The position numbers and the translations under genes are program-made. The notes under the pieces were generated by a model. It was not told the origin of the DNA and ran no database searches. It worked only from the letters and a program-made list of their open reading frames with translations. A stretch of 64,000 nucleotides of DNA from Sodaliphilus pleomorphus (GTDB taxonomy: Bacteria > Bacteroidota > Bacteroidia > Bacteroidales > Muribaculaceae), in contig NZ_CP045696.1 in NCBI RefSeq assembly GCF_009676955.1, forward strand, positions 2,115,001 through 2,179,000, read 5' to 3'. Position 1 is the first letter of the stretch, and each line of letters opens with the position of its first letter. Below, in pieces: positions 27,780 through 36,107 of the stretch.

Positions 27780-28460
27780 ATGAACCCGACGGAATTAGAA
27801 CATATTCAGGCTCAACTACACGATCAAATTCGTAGAACAGCCATTGATTCGCCATCTGAAAATTCGTCTAACCTGATTTTAGATGGCATCTCAGATATAA
27901 ATGCTTATTGCGCATCAGCACCTAAAATTATGTGGATACTAAAAGAAGCATATGGAAAAGGAACGGACTGGGATATCTGGGACGGCTACGAATCATTAGA
28001 GCAAACCTTAAACAGCCCCACATGGCAAGTTATGATGTATACTTTATATGGCATCAGAACCGGTAAACATTTTAATGATATGCCGAGGCTAAACAACAAA
28101 ATGCTTGACATGCTCAAAGGTATTGCTTATATCAATATCAACAAATACGCTGCGGAATCACGTTCAGGCTCAATGCAACAAGCGTTTGAAAAGTGGCAGA
28201 ATGTTCTAATAAGGCAGATTGAGTGCTATGCTCCTGATGTTATCATTTTCGGGAATACATTCTCGTTATTCGAGGCAGAAGATTTTGCAAAGGAGTCTCA
28301 AAAGATTGGTGGAGAATCTGGAAAAGCCCCCATATACGAATCTCCGAGTGGTATTTTACTGGTAGACACTTGGCATCCTAATAACACAAAAATGAAACGA
28401 GCTGAATACGTGGACTCTATCATTGACGGAATAAGGCACCATTATCCTGTAGACTGTTGA
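27780..28460 (+). CDS. Uracil-DNA-glycosylase-fold-like protein
   Basis: 226 aa. The order of motifs resembles the UDG superfamily: KIMWILKEAYGKG near residue 43 (beta-strand plus catalytic-loop position), GIAYININKYA near 120, DVIIFGNTF near 155, and VDTWHPNN near 200 (the HP motif). It could excise a modified base or bind DNA, but the catalytic residues are not conclusive. Confidence 0.5.
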   Translation: MNPTELEHIQAQLHDQIRRTAIDSPSENSSNLILDGISDINAYCASAPKIMWILKEAYGKGTDWDIWDGYESLEQTLNSPTWQVMMYTLYGIRTGKHFNDMPRLNNKMLDMLKGIAYININKYAAESRSGSMQQAFEKWQNVLIRQIECYAPDVIIFGNTFSLFEAEDFAKESQKIGGESGKAPIYESPSGILLVDTWHPNNTKMKRAEYVDSIIDGIRHHYPVDC

Positions 28461-28544
28461 TGATTAATGAATTCATCAACATTTTCAAGACGTCACATAA
28501 ATAAACAGTACAACGGACGGCATAATGATAACCTGCGGTATCAA

Positions 28545-28632
28545 TAATACTGAGCAGTATCAGGCGCGGCTTGCCGTCGGATGTAGGCCGAACAAGGATG
28601 CATTGGGCTGCCGGTTCGAACCCGGCCCGGGC
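28545..28632 (+). repeat. Degenerate partial duplicate of the HAD gene 5' region
   Basis: About 88 bp, offset by 147 bp from 28692-28779 and readable in the same frame (Q-A-R-L-A-V.. P-N-K-D-A). It contains CAGGCGCGGCTTGCCGTCG in both copies. It ends in an in-frame stop and has no start or DxD motif. The roughly 190-bp gap between genes here holds nothing else. Confidence 0.6.
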
Positions 28633-28650
28633 TGCTAAAAAGAAAAACTG

Positions 28651-29121
28651 ATGAATCGCCCAGTAATATTTCTTGACTTCGACGGAGTGCTCAACACCGA
28701 GCGGCATCAGGCGCGGCTTGCCGTCGAAGGTAAGCCGAACAAGGACGCGTGGGGGCCGCTTTTCGACCCTAGCGCTGTTGAGAATCTACGTTTGATTATT
28801 GATAATACCGATGCTGCTATTGTCATTTCCTCATCGTGGCGTTACGCCCATCGTCTCGGCAGTCTGCGCATGATGTGGGAGGTGCGGGAGTTGCCTGGCG
28901 AGATTATCGGCACTATCCCCTGCGGCGCCACATACATCTCGCGTGGCGAGGATATCGAATGTTGGCTTGACAAGTACGGACGCCCCGATTACGTGATAAT
29001 CGACGACCTCGACGACTTCTCCCCGGCTCAGCACGACCTTTACATTGAGACAAATCCCATTGTCGGCATCACGGATGCCGACGCACAAAAGGCAATCGAA
29101 ATACTAAACTCTAAAGTATAA
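28651..29121 (+). CDS. HAD-superfamily protein (HAD_SAK type)
   Basis: 156 aa. The N-terminal DFDGVLNTERH is the HAD nucleophile motif (DxDGV), IVISSSWR is motif II, and VIIDDLDDF is the metal-binding acidic motif. This compact form is the HAD domain seen in Swiss-army-knife RNA repair proteins and phages. Phosphatase or nucleic-acid end repair is likely. Four nt precede the next gene. Confidence 0.75.
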   Translation: MNRPVIFLDFDGVLNTERHQARLAVEGKPNKDAWGPLFDPSAVENLRLIIDNTDAAIVISSSWRYAHRLGSLRMMWEVRELPGEIIGTIPCGATYISRGEDIECWLDKYGRPDYVIIDDLDDFSPAQHDLYIETNPIVGITDADAQKAIEILNSKV

Positions 29122-29125
29122 TACA

Positions 29126-29530
29126 ATGAACAACGGAATCACAATCTGGAACGGTTATCCCGTTCATGGCGACATCAAGGAACTCGACCGCATCATTGAG
29201 TCGGAGGGCTTAATTACACTTGATAAGGATGATGTTGCAAGTGTGCTTTCCACCGAGGGAGAAAGCTATGTGACATCAGGAGTTAACGCCGACCTTGGCG
29301 AAGCTTTTAACGAAGCCGTCAACGCCCTGCCTTGTAAGGTTGATAAGGTAGATGAATTACTAGTTGGTTTCCGCTTCGGTAACAGACAGCCCGAAATGTC
29401 AGGGTTGTCATCAATCACCGACACGCTGTCAGAAGTCAATCCTGACATCAATATTATGTGGGGTATTTCCTCAGATGAATCTCTTGGTGATTCCTACAAG
29501 GTGGTGTTGGTCGCATCGGTGAAGGCTTAG
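29126..29530 (+). CDS. Stand-alone FtsZ C-terminal-domain-like protein
   Basis: 134 aa. From residue about 38 the order DVASVLSTEGESYVTSG, then GEAFNEAVNALP, then LSEVNPDINIMWGISSDESLGD and YKVVLVASV matches the FtsZ C-terminal (two-layer sandwich) domain, where the corresponding segment reads EANIIFGAVIDDSLGDEVRVTVIAT in typical FtsZ. The GTPase domain is absent. It may bind FtsZ or have been reused for another role. The start ATG is 4 nt after the HAD stop, so the pair is an operon. Confidence 0.6.
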   Translation: MNNGITIWNGYPVHGDIKELDRIIESEGLITLDKDDVASVLSTEGESYVTSGVNADLGEAFNEAVNALPCKVDKVDELLVGFRFGNRQPEMSGLSSITDTLSEVNPDINIMWGISSDESLGDSYKVVLVASVKA

Positions 29531-29639
29531 ACCCGGTTCAAAAACATATCTTCATTTTTTGTTATCGCCTGACAGCTTTTGGCAGGCGGCAGGGATAACT
29601 TTGTCCCTAAACTTCGAACCGTAGAATATGAAACAGAAT

Positions 29640-29862
29640 ACATAAGTTTTATGCGTGCTAGATTCATACTTTGTCCAAAGTGCTCTTGCATAATCGGGAG
29701 GATTTGGTTAACTTTGACCAAGTCCTTGGAATTAGTAGTTTTCATGGAGAAAAGTCGCCAAACTTTTCCTTTAAATTACTAAATTTCAGGGACTTTTGCA
29801 AATTTAATCAACTGAAAATTAAATGTTTAACAGCATAATTTCAATTTTTGTCATCTACTAAA
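29640..29862 (-). mobile_element. IS4-family remnant (right arm of composite transposon)
   Basis: 223 bp matching 24440-24662 with a few changes. It keeps the first roughly 35 codons of the transposase (MKTTNSKDLVKVNQ) and the outer terminal repeat. The remaining 1 kb of the IS is deleted. Bases 29531-29639 between the last cargo gene and this remnant contain a short hairpin GCCTG/CAGGC and no gene. Confidence 0.85.
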
Positions 29863-29872
29863 ATAAATATAT
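29863..29872. repeat. Target-site duplication, right (ATAAATATAT)
   Basis: Matches 23433-23442 exactly. After it, the sequence continues as the displaced end of tandem unit 2. Confidence 0.8.
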
Positions 29873-29985
29873 ATAAAAAAGAAATAGCTCCCACCCCGAT
29901 TTTAATGTTCATTAACACAATGCCCTGTACAAATGATGATGAAGCCTAAAATCCGCAAGAAGAGCCGGTTGCTCCGTGTAGATAT
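29873..29985. repeat. Displaced tail of unit 2 plus third copy of the unit's first 43 bp
   Basis: 29873-29942 equals the end of unit 1 (GAAATAGCTCCCACCCCG.. context). At 29943 a third AGCCTAAAATCCGCAAGAAG begins and breaks off after 43 bp. This shows that the array ended inside a third unit. Confidence 0.85.
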
Positions 29986-30010
29986 ATTGACTGACAGCTG
30001 TTTGCACGTA

Positions 30011-30194
30011 TCATTCCACTCCTTTTCATAAATACAAAGATAGTGCACAGCCATTACACCGCAAAAATTGTTTTTCTGCCCGATGCGGTGGTCTCTCGTT
30101 TCACATAGGCTCTTCTGGAGGTCGAAAGAATTTGGATTTGTTAGAAATATGACCAAAATATTTGTGTTTTGCAACCGCTAAACGGTTTTTTTAT
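30011..30194. repeat. Repeat B, copy 2
   Basis: Direct copy of 17215-17397, with the lipoprotein promoter, the ATG context and the A+T-rich tail, but no lipoprotein gene attached. Its right edge runs into a new TATCTTTG promoter element. Confidence 0.8.
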
Positions 30195-30195
30195 A

Positions 30196-30203
30196 TATCT
30201 TTG
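30196..30203 (+). promoter_or_regulatory. -7 element upstream of the secreted 802-aa protein
   Basis: TATCTTTG at the right edge of repeat B copy 2, giving a leader of about 160 nt. A 23-codon open frame (30222-30293, MEDKNRETLSVRDIVVG..) sits in this leader and may be a remnant. Confidence 0.5.
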
Positions 30204-30368
30204 TATTGTGAAAACCGACCTATGGAAGATAAAAACCGTGAGACGTTGAGTGTGAGAGACATCGTCGTGGGGGCTTTGTCGGGTATAGATTAGTTTCCCT
30301 GAGTGTTTTTAACGACCTTTTCATTTTTTACTTATCTATCGTTACAACCTATTAAACCTACATTGGTA

Positions 30369-32777
30369 ATGAGAGAAAGATTACATCTATTTTGTGCAGC
30401 AGCTGCTGCAGTGCTTGCCATGGGCACGGTCCAGGCAAGCCAGCAGGCGTTCACAAGGGTGACGCCATCCACAGTCAATCATTCCACGGCATTGCGCAGC
30501 GCCCTCAAGCAGGCGCCGGTGACCCAAGTCCTTGCCCAGCGGCAGGTGGCCAAGGGCGTGGTGGTGCGTGCCGTGAAAGATGCCCAGGGCCGCGTCTACA
30601 AGCAGGTGGTGCGCAACGGCGTGCCCTCGCCGGCTCCCGAGAGCCGTGTGAGCCGCCGTGCCGGCGAGAGCTCGAGCTCGTTCTATGAGGGCTTTGAGGG
30701 CTGGGACGGCCAGGCTCAGGACTGGATACCCAGCGGCTGGACCGAGATCAACACCGACGGCAACAAGCCCACGCAGCTCATGCTCGATCACCACATCAAC
30801 AACACGTGGCAGGCGACCTACACCGGCGACGGCTACTGGACGGCTGTCACAACCGATGGCGAGAAGGAGTGCTTCATTCACTTCCCCTACGATGCCGAGA
30901 TTGTAAAGAGCGAGGGCGACACGCTCAAGATTCCGCGCGCTGCCAGCGACGAGTGGCTCATCACACCCGAGTTCACCGTGGCCCAGAACGACAAGCTCTT
31001 CTTCCTGCTCGAGATTGACCTGGGCAGCATCTACAGCTACGACTGGAACACACGTGCCTACGACCACAGCAAGGCGGAGTGCGACCTCGAGGTGCTCGCC
31101 TCGGAAGACGGTGGCCAGAACTGGTCGCGCCTGTGGCTGGCCTCGCAAGAGCTCCTCAAGGGCATGAGCGACAGCGAACTCTACAACGAGATGGCCTCGC
31201 TCAAGTATCACTCGGTGGGTGTCGATATCTCCAAGTATTATGGCAAGAAGGTGAAACTTGCCTTCCGCTATATCAACACAGCAGCCTCCTTTGTGACGGG
31301 CAACTCGATGGCCGTCGACGGTGTCAACGTGGGTCGCCCGCAGGCCGAGGCCAGCTACATGCTGCCCCAGGGCACACTGCTGTTCAATTTCACCCCCTCG
31401 TTACTTGTGTTCAACAACAGCATTGCCCTCATGCCGGCCTACACGCCGGTGAACTGGACCCACAACAGCAATGCCTATACCGAGAGCGTGAAGTGGAACT
31501 TCTATGACCCCGCTACCGATGCCAACACCATCGAGCTCACCGATGCCGCTCCGGCGGTGACCAATCCCTACTCTGAGGGCTCGATTTTCCCCTATCCCGT
31601 GCTCACGGCCAGCAATGCCTTCAGCACCGACACCTTCTCGATCGATGAGACCGACAAGGACCGCGGCGGCATCGTGTATGGCGGCACCATCACTCCCTAC
31701 CAGGGCGAGAACCTGGGTGTGGGCAATGCCGACTATGTGCACAAGGGCTTCTATGCTCCCTATTTCAACGACTCGCCCAACCACGACAACTATGTGTACG
31801 GCACCAGCGTTGCCGACACTTGGGGCACAGGTGTGACCGAGATTGCAGTGGGCAACCTCTTCACCGCTCCTCAAGCGCCGTTTGTCATCGATTCTATCTA
31901 TGTGCCCCTCACCGACTTCCAAGCTGCCGACACAGCCCAGTTCACCCTCAACGTGTGGTCGATCGACAAGTGGGACCAGCTCAGCTCCTCGCCTCTGGCT
32001 ACCGCTACGGCCAAGGCCAGCGATGTAAAGAACTTCGACGGCCTCTACCAGATTCCGTTCAAGTTCTACTCGACCGATGCCCAGGGCAAGAAGGTGGCCG
32101 CCCCGTTTGTCTACGACCAGCAGATTCTTGTTGAGGTCAATGGTTTCCAAGACACTGTGAGTGTGAAAAAGTTTGCCATGTGCAGCCAGATGGCCAACAA
32201 CGACGCCGACCACAACTATGCCTATATCAAGTTCCACATCGAGAGCAACGGCCGCAAGTTTGACACGTGGTACAAGGCCTCCGAGGCTCTGCGCGACTAC
32301 AGCAACGCGATCTACATGAGCCTCATGGGCTACTACAACTTCCTCAAGCCCGACACTTCCCGCCTCAGCTTCGCGACCGAGGGCGGAACGCAGAAGATCA
32401 ATGTGCAATCGCCTGTCGATTGCAGCAAGTGGTGGATAGTGTACGACGGCGATCGCTACGAGCTGGGCTCTACACCGGCCGAGCTCAGCTGGCTGTCGGT
32501 GACCGCATCGGGCAAGCAACTCACGCTCACTGCCCACTCGTCGGCTGCCGAGCGCTCGCTCAGCTTCGACCTGGTTTCCAATGGCGCTTCGGCCACCATT
32601 CAAGTCGACCAGACCAAGCTTACTGGCGTGAATGTTGTCGACAGCGCCAAGGCTGTGGCAGGTGTCACCTATGTGAACCTTGCCGGCCAAAAGAGTGCAA
32701 CGCCATTCAGCGGCGTCAACATCGTGATCACCCGCTACACCGACGGCTCTACCACAGCTGCCAAGGTGGTGAAATAG
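30369..32777 (+). CDS. Large secreted protein with choice-of-anchor-like domain and T9SS-like tail
   Basis: 802 aa from the ATG at 30369, which opens a signal peptide (MRERLHLFCAAAAAVLAMG). Residues about 105-330 (FYEGFEGWD.., WIPSGWTEINTDG, DEWLITPEF) are typical of the cleaved-adhesin/choice-of-anchor J domain. A beta-sandwich near 690-760 (LSFATEGGTQKINV) is BACON-like. The C-terminus GVTYVNLAGQKSATPFSGV ending RYTDGSTTAAKVVK resembles Bacteroidales C-terminal sorting or anchoring tails. Likely surface or secreted adhesin or hydrolase accessory; function unknown. Confidence 0.75.
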   Translation: MRERLHLFCAAAAAVLAMGTVQASQQAFTRVTPSTVNHSTALRSALKQAPVTQVLAQRQVAKGVVVRAVKDAQGRVYKQVVRNGVPSPAPESRVSRRAGESSSSFYEGFEGWDGQAQDWIPSGWTEINTDGNKPTQLMLDHHINNTWQATYTGDGYWTAVTTDGEKECFIHFPYDAEIVKSEGDTLKIPRAASDEWLITPEFTVAQNDKLFFLLEIDLGSIYSYDWNTRAYDHSKAECDLEVLASEDGGQNWSRLWLASQELLKGMSDSELYNEMASLKYHSVGVDISKYYGKKVKLAFRYINTAASFVTGNSMAVDGVNVGRPQAEASYMLPQGTLLFNFTPSLLVFNNSIALMPAYTPVNWTHNSNAYTESVKWNFYDPATDANTIELTDAAPAVTNPYSEGSIFPYPVLTASNAFSTDTFSIDETDKDRGGIVYGGTITPYQGENLGVGNADYVHKGFYAPYFNDSPNHDNYVYGTSVADTWGTGVTEIAVGNLFTAPQAPFVIDSIYVPLTDFQAADTAQFTLNVWSIDKWDQLSSSPLATATAKASDVKNFDGLYQIPFKFYSTDAQGKKVAAPFVYDQQILVEVNGFQDTVSVKKFAMCSQMANNDADHNYAYIKFHIESNGRKFDTWYKASEALRDYSNAIYMSLMGYYNFLKPDTSRLSFATEGGTQKINVQSPVDCSKWWIVYDGDRYELGSTPAELSWLSVTASGKQLTLTAHSSAAERSLSFDLVSNGASATIQVDQTKLTGVNVVDSAKAVAGVTYVNLAGQKSATPFSGVNIVITRYTDGSTTAAKVVK

Positions 32778-32796
32778 CACAAGGCGCCACGCCGCG

Positions 32797-32841
32797 GCTC
32801 AAGCCATCGTCTCACACCGCTCCATGGCGGGTGGCTTGAGC
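32797..32841. terminator. Hairpin after the secreted-protein gene
   Basis: GCTCAAGCCA and TGGCTTGAGC pair perfectly over 10 bp; there is no T-tract. Confidence 0.4.
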
Positions 32842-32867
32842 ACGGGCGATGCCTGTGGCAACATTGC

Positions 32868-32903
32868 AACCGGGACCAGGAAGAAATGTTCCTGGTCCCG
32901 GTT
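32868..32903 (+). terminator. Strong 15-bp hairpin terminator
   Basis: AACCGGGACCAGGAA pairs perfectly with TTCCTGGTCCCGGTT around GAAATG, followed by TGCTTTATG. It lies between convergent genes. The rest of 32904-32997 holds nothing recognisable. Confidence 0.6.
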
Positions 32904-32997
32904 TGCTTTATGTGTGTGTTCAACGTGAGTGCAGGCTGTGTCTCGGCGCATGGTGCGAGGCTCTGCCGCCCCCTTCGATTTCTGGAATCATGTAATG

Positions 32998-33813
32998 TCA
33001 AGGCTGGTAGTCGCCTTTGGGCATGTAGGCGGCATCGGGGTCGTCGCTGTCGCTGCCCTTGAAGGGCGGCGGCGTGGCGGCGGCTTGGGCCTGTTGCTGC
33101 TCGGGCACACTGCCGGGCGGCATGTAGTCGAGCGGGTTTTCTTGCTTGCGCGGGGTCGCGGGCAGGCTGCTCGGGTCGGGCGCATAGCCCTTGTGCAAGG
33201 CCGACTGCTCGGGTTGGGTCTCGGGCTTGGACTGGGCGCCCTTGGCCTTGCGGGAGCGGCTCTCCAGGTGAGAGAGCTCCTGGTTGATTTCCTTGCCCAT
33301 CTTGTTGAGCTCCACGCGGCTGCGGTTGATGCCGCGCTCCCACGACTCGTCGATGTGCCGCTCGAGCACGGTGTTGAACTTGAAGGGCATGAGCGAGATG
33401 ATGCACGAGATGAGCGCCAGCCACATGATGGCGTAGCTCACGTAGTAGCCTGCTGCCACACCCTTGACCGGGGCACCCTCCTGGGGCACGTCGGCAATGA
33501 TGTCGGGGTCGTCGGGCAGGGGCATCTGGTGAGGCGTGGCGGCGATGATGTAGAAGCCTATGCCTGCCAGTATAAACAGGCCGGCGGCCACTCCCCAGTA
33601 GCGGTGTTTCATGCAATTGAACATGATGGCGATGAAACAGGCGATAAACGGAATGAGGGCAAACAGGGTCTTGCCTATGCTGAAGTTTCTCGTTATCAGG
33701 CTGGCAGTGAACTGCCACCCCGACAGTGCCCCCGATGGCTCAACGGCCTGGAAGGGCAGGAAAATGTAGCATATTAGGGCTACAATGAGTAGAATATTGG
33801 TGACGGGCTTCAT
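32998..33813 (-). CDS. Membrane protein with charged, proline-rich C-terminal tail
   Basis: 271 aa from the ATG at 33813; the upstream in-frame TTG would overlap the promoter octamer. Four hydrophobic segments are visible (about residues 5-22, 45-65, 72-92 and 125-147). A cytoplasmic tail of about 120 aa is rich in K, R, Q and P (SRSRKAKGAQ, PEQQQAQAAATPPPFKG). I do not recognise the family. It is a single gene with its own promoter. Confidence 0.7.
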   Translation of the reverse strand: MKPVTNILLIVALICYIFLPFQAVEPSGALSGWQFTASLITRNFSIGKTLFALIPFIACFIAIMFNCMKHRYWGVAAGLFILAGIGFYIIAATPHQMPLPDDPDIIADVPQEGAPVKGVAAGYYVSYAIMWLALISCIISLMPFKFNTVLERHIDESWERGINRSRVELNKMGKEINQELSHLESRSRKAKGAQSKPETQPEQSALHKGYAPDPSSLPATPRKQENPLDYMPPGSVPEQQQAQAAATPPPFKGSDSDDPDAAYMPKGDYQP

Positions 33814-33819
33814 TAAATT

Positions 33820-33827
33820 CAAAGTTA
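33820..33827 (-). promoter_or_regulatory. -7 element directly before the membrane-protein ATG
   Basis: TAACTTTG on the minus strand lies only 6 nt from the ATG at 33813, so the mRNA would be leaderless or nearly so. Confidence 0.5.
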
Positions 33828-33955
33828 GGGGGACGTAAACACGCCCTTTTCACTTGCGAAAATAACAAATATAGACTAAAAATGCCACCTTTTAACGATA
33901 TTTTTAGACAAATTTTAGATAAATTGTTAATTTCTCTGCCACGTGAGGCTTTTTT

Positions 33956-34993
33956 TTACAGCGAGACCTCGCCACAGATGGCACAGTTCATGTATTTTTT
34001 CACCTCCTCGGGGCTCAATTCCAGCCCGAAGAGATACATGAGCTTGGTCAAGGCGGCCTCGCAGGTGATGTCGTGGCCGCTTATCACGCCGCTCAGGTTG
34101 AGCTGGCTGCCGGTCTCGTAGAGCGTGTCGTTGACGCCGCCGTTCACACACTGGGTCACGTTCACGATCACCAGGCCGCGCTGTGTGGCCTTGTGAATGA
34201 GGTTGAGAAACCAGGGCTCGCTCGGGCAGTTGCCGGCGCCGTAGGTGCGCAGCACGATGCCCTTGATGCCGGGCGTGTCGAGCAGGTATTGCAGGGTGCT
34301 CTCGGTCATGCCGGGATGCAGGGTGAGCACCATCACGTTGGGGTCCATCGTGTAGCGCACCTTGAGCGGGCGCCGCGACGACATGCGGTAGAGGGCCTCG
34401 TTGTGGAAGGTGATGCCCAGCCCTATCTTGGCCAGCTCGGGGTAGTTGTTGCTCTTGAAGGCGTTGAAGTTGTCGGCGCTCATCTTGGTGCTGCGGTTGC
34501 CGCGCCACAGGTAGTTTTCAAAGAGGATGGCCACTTCCTGCACGATAGCCTCGCCGTCCTTGCCGGTGGCGGCGGCCACTTGCAGGGCGGTGATGAGGTT
34601 TTCCTCGCCGTCGGTGCGCACCTCGCCTATGGGCAGCTGCGAGCCCGTGATGATGACCGGCTTGGCCAGGTTGTCGAGCATGAAGCTCAGGGCCGAGGCA
34701 GTATAGGCCATGGTGTCGGTGCCGTGCAGCACCACAAAGCCGTCGTAGTTGTCGTAGTTGTCCTCGATGGCGTGGGCGATGTCGCTCCAGTGCTTGGGGC
34801 TCATGTTGGAGCTGTCGATGGGCGGGTGAAACTGGATGTTGTCGATGTCGTAGTCGAGCATTTTCACCTTGGGCACGTTGTCGATGAGGTGGGAGAAGTC
34901 GAAGGGCTGCAGCGTGTGTTTTTCGGCGTTCTCAATCATGCCGATTGTGCCGCCTGTGTAGATGATTAGTATTTTGGGCCGTTTGTTTTCCAT
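33956..34993 (-). CDS. ansA: Type I L-asparaginase
   Basis: 345 aa without signal peptide, so cytoplasmic. Both active-site threonine motifs are present: IIYTGGTIGMIE near residue 10 and VVLHGTDTMAYTAS near 88. VIITGSQLPIGEVRTDG and LVIVNVTQCVNGG are conserved in the asparaginase/GatD fold. It converts asparagine to aspartate and ammonia. A TATCTTTG element lies about 50 nt upstream. The C-terminal NCAICGE segment is unusual but in frame. Confidence 0.95.
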   Translation of the reverse strand: MENKRPKILIIYTGGTIGMIENAEKHTLQPFDFSHLIDNVPKVKMLDYDIDNIQFHPPIDSSNMSPKHWSDIAHAIEDNYDNYDGFVVLHGTDTMAYTASALSFMLDNLAKPVIITGSQLPIGEVRTDGEENLITALQVAAATGKDGEAIVQEVAILFENYLWRGNRSTKMSADNFNAFKSNNYPELAKIGLGITFHNEALYRMSSRRPLKVRYTMDPNVMVLTLHPGMTESTLQYLLDTPGIKGIVLRTYGAGNCPSEPWFLNLIHKATQRGLVIVNVTQCVNGGVNDTLYETGSQLNLSGVISGHDITCEAALTKLMYLFGLELSPEEVKKYMNCAICGEVSL

Positions 34994-35044
34994 ACTTGGG
35001 GGTTAGTGTATCTTGTTTTTATGACAAAATGTTAAAGTTCTGCA

Positions 35045-35052
35045 CAAAGATA
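35045..35052 (-). promoter_or_regulatory. -7 element of ansA
   Basis: TATCTTTG on the minus strand, 51 nt before the ATG. The -33 region is not a clean match. Confidence 0.5.
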
Positions 35053-35117
35053 ATAATTATATTGTGAATTTCCCCAAATATCCACCCCTGAATTTACACG
35101 TATAGTGGCAAAATGAC

Positions 35118-35174
35118 AAAAAAAAGAACAAGGCCGGCACATGGGGCGGGTTGTGCGACATGTGCCGGCCTTGT
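35118..35174 (-). terminator. Strong intrinsic terminator of the GSCFA-to-esterase operon
   Basis: On the minus strand ACAAGGCCGGCACAT pairs perfectly with ATGTGCCGGCCTTGT (15 bp) and is followed by TCTTTTTTTT. It lies 27 nt after the esterase stop. Confidence 0.85.
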
Positions 35175-35201
35175 GAGGGCTCGGGTGTGCCTGCCGGCGC
35201 G

Positions 35202-36092
35202 CTACTTGGCCTGCTGGCAGTGCTGGGCGTTGGCCTTGAAGGCCTTGGAGAAAAACAGCATCTGGTAGTCGAGCGAGTTCACCCAGTAGTCCCAGGTGTG
35301 CTTGCCGGGCCTTATGGTGAAGTCGTGGGGTATCTTGCGCTCCATGAGTGCCTGGTGCAGGGCCAGGTTCACCTGGTAGAAGATGTCGTCGTAGCCGTCG
35401 TCGATGGTGATGTGCTGCCCGGGCTGCAGGCTGGGCACCAGGTTGATCACGGCGTGCGAGGCCCACAGCTGGGGGTTGTCTTCATACTTGCCCAGGCGGT
35501 CCTTGATTTTCCAGTTGCCAGGAAACTTGGTGATGTCGACGCCGCCGCTCATCGAGCCGCACGAGTTGAACGTGTCGGGGTGGCGCCAGGCCAGCCACAG
35601 CGCGCCGTGGCCGCCCATGCTCAGGCCCGCGATGGCCCGCATGTAGGGGGTGGGGTAGGTGCGGTAGTGGCTGTCGATGTAGCTCACCAGCTCCTTGCTC
35701 ACATAGGTTTCAAATTGCATCGTGGGATCGATGGGCGAGTCGAAGTACCAGCTGTCTTGCCCGTCGGGGCACACGATGATCACGCCATACTGGGTGGCCA
35801 GCTGCTCGAGCGGGGCCTTGCGTGGCCAGTCGCGGTAGCTGCCCCAGGCGCCGTGCAACAGGTAGAGCACGGGATAGTGCTCGCTGGCGGGGCCGGCATA
35901 GTACTGCACGGGCACCACCACCACGTTTTTGATGCCGCGTTTCATCTTGGCGCTCTGCACCTCGACGGTGTCGGTCTGCGGGCGGTAGACGGTGGCCACC
36001 TGGGTGGCCACGTTCTCCTGGCCGCGTGCTGCTGTGCTGCCGGCTGCGAGGGCGCACAGCAGCATGAGTGTGATGATTGTGAAGTGTTTCAT
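35202..36092 (-). CDS. Secreted esterase D-like alpha/beta hydrolase
   Basis: 296 aa with a signal peptide. Motifs: PVLYLLHGAWGSYRDW (oxyanion region), IAGLSMGGHGAL (nucleophile serine), ITIDDGYDDIFY (acid) and IRPGKHTWDYW (histidine). It belongs to the esterase/feruloyl-esterase-like family often annotated as tributyrin or acetyl esterase. Likely target: acyl groups on glycans or peptides outside the cell. Last gene of the leftward operon, 15 nt after tadA. Confidence 0.85.
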   Translation of the reverse strand: MKHFTIITLMLLCALAAGSTAARGQENVATQVATVYRPQTDTVEVQSAKMKRGIKNVVVVPVQYYAGPASEHYPVLYLLHGAWGSYRDWPRKAPLEQLATQYGVIIVCPDGQDSWYFDSPIDPTMQFETYVSKELVSYIDSHYRTYPTPYMRAIAGLSMGGHGALWLAWRHPDTFNSCGSMSGGVDITKFPGNWKIKDRLGKYEDNPQLWASHAVINLVPSLQPGQHITIDDGYDDIFYQVNLALHQALMERKIPHDFTIRPGKHTWDYWVNSLDYQMLFFSKAFKANAQHCQQAK

Positions 36093-36107
36093 TGAGGTTG
36101 GGGTGTT

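Larger units (their letters stand above)
23443..29862. mobile_element. Composite IS4-family transposon (6420 bp)
   Basis: The left side is a complete IS (23443-24662). The right side is a 223-bp remnant of the same IS (29640-29862), keeping the outer inverted repeat, in direct orientation. The outer ends are TAAGTACATGAC and, inverted, TTAGTAGATGAC. Both flanks carry ATAAATATAT, whereas the inner right end of the left IS is followed by an unrelated sequence. This shows that the outer pair of ends was used in one insertion event. About nine cargo genes lie between. Confidence 0.8.

Noticed and set aside
28610..28634. T-arm look-alike GCCGG-TTCGAAC-CCGGC, as in a tRNA-gene attachment site
   Set aside because: No acceptor partner or other arms upstream, and the stretch aligns in frame with the duplicated HAD gene segment, so the resemblance is probably accidental.
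30222..30293. 23-codon frame MEDKNRETLSVRDIVVG.. in the leader of the 802-aa gene
   Set aside because: Too short and without support. It may be the remnant of a lost gene at the repeat B junction; left as a note.
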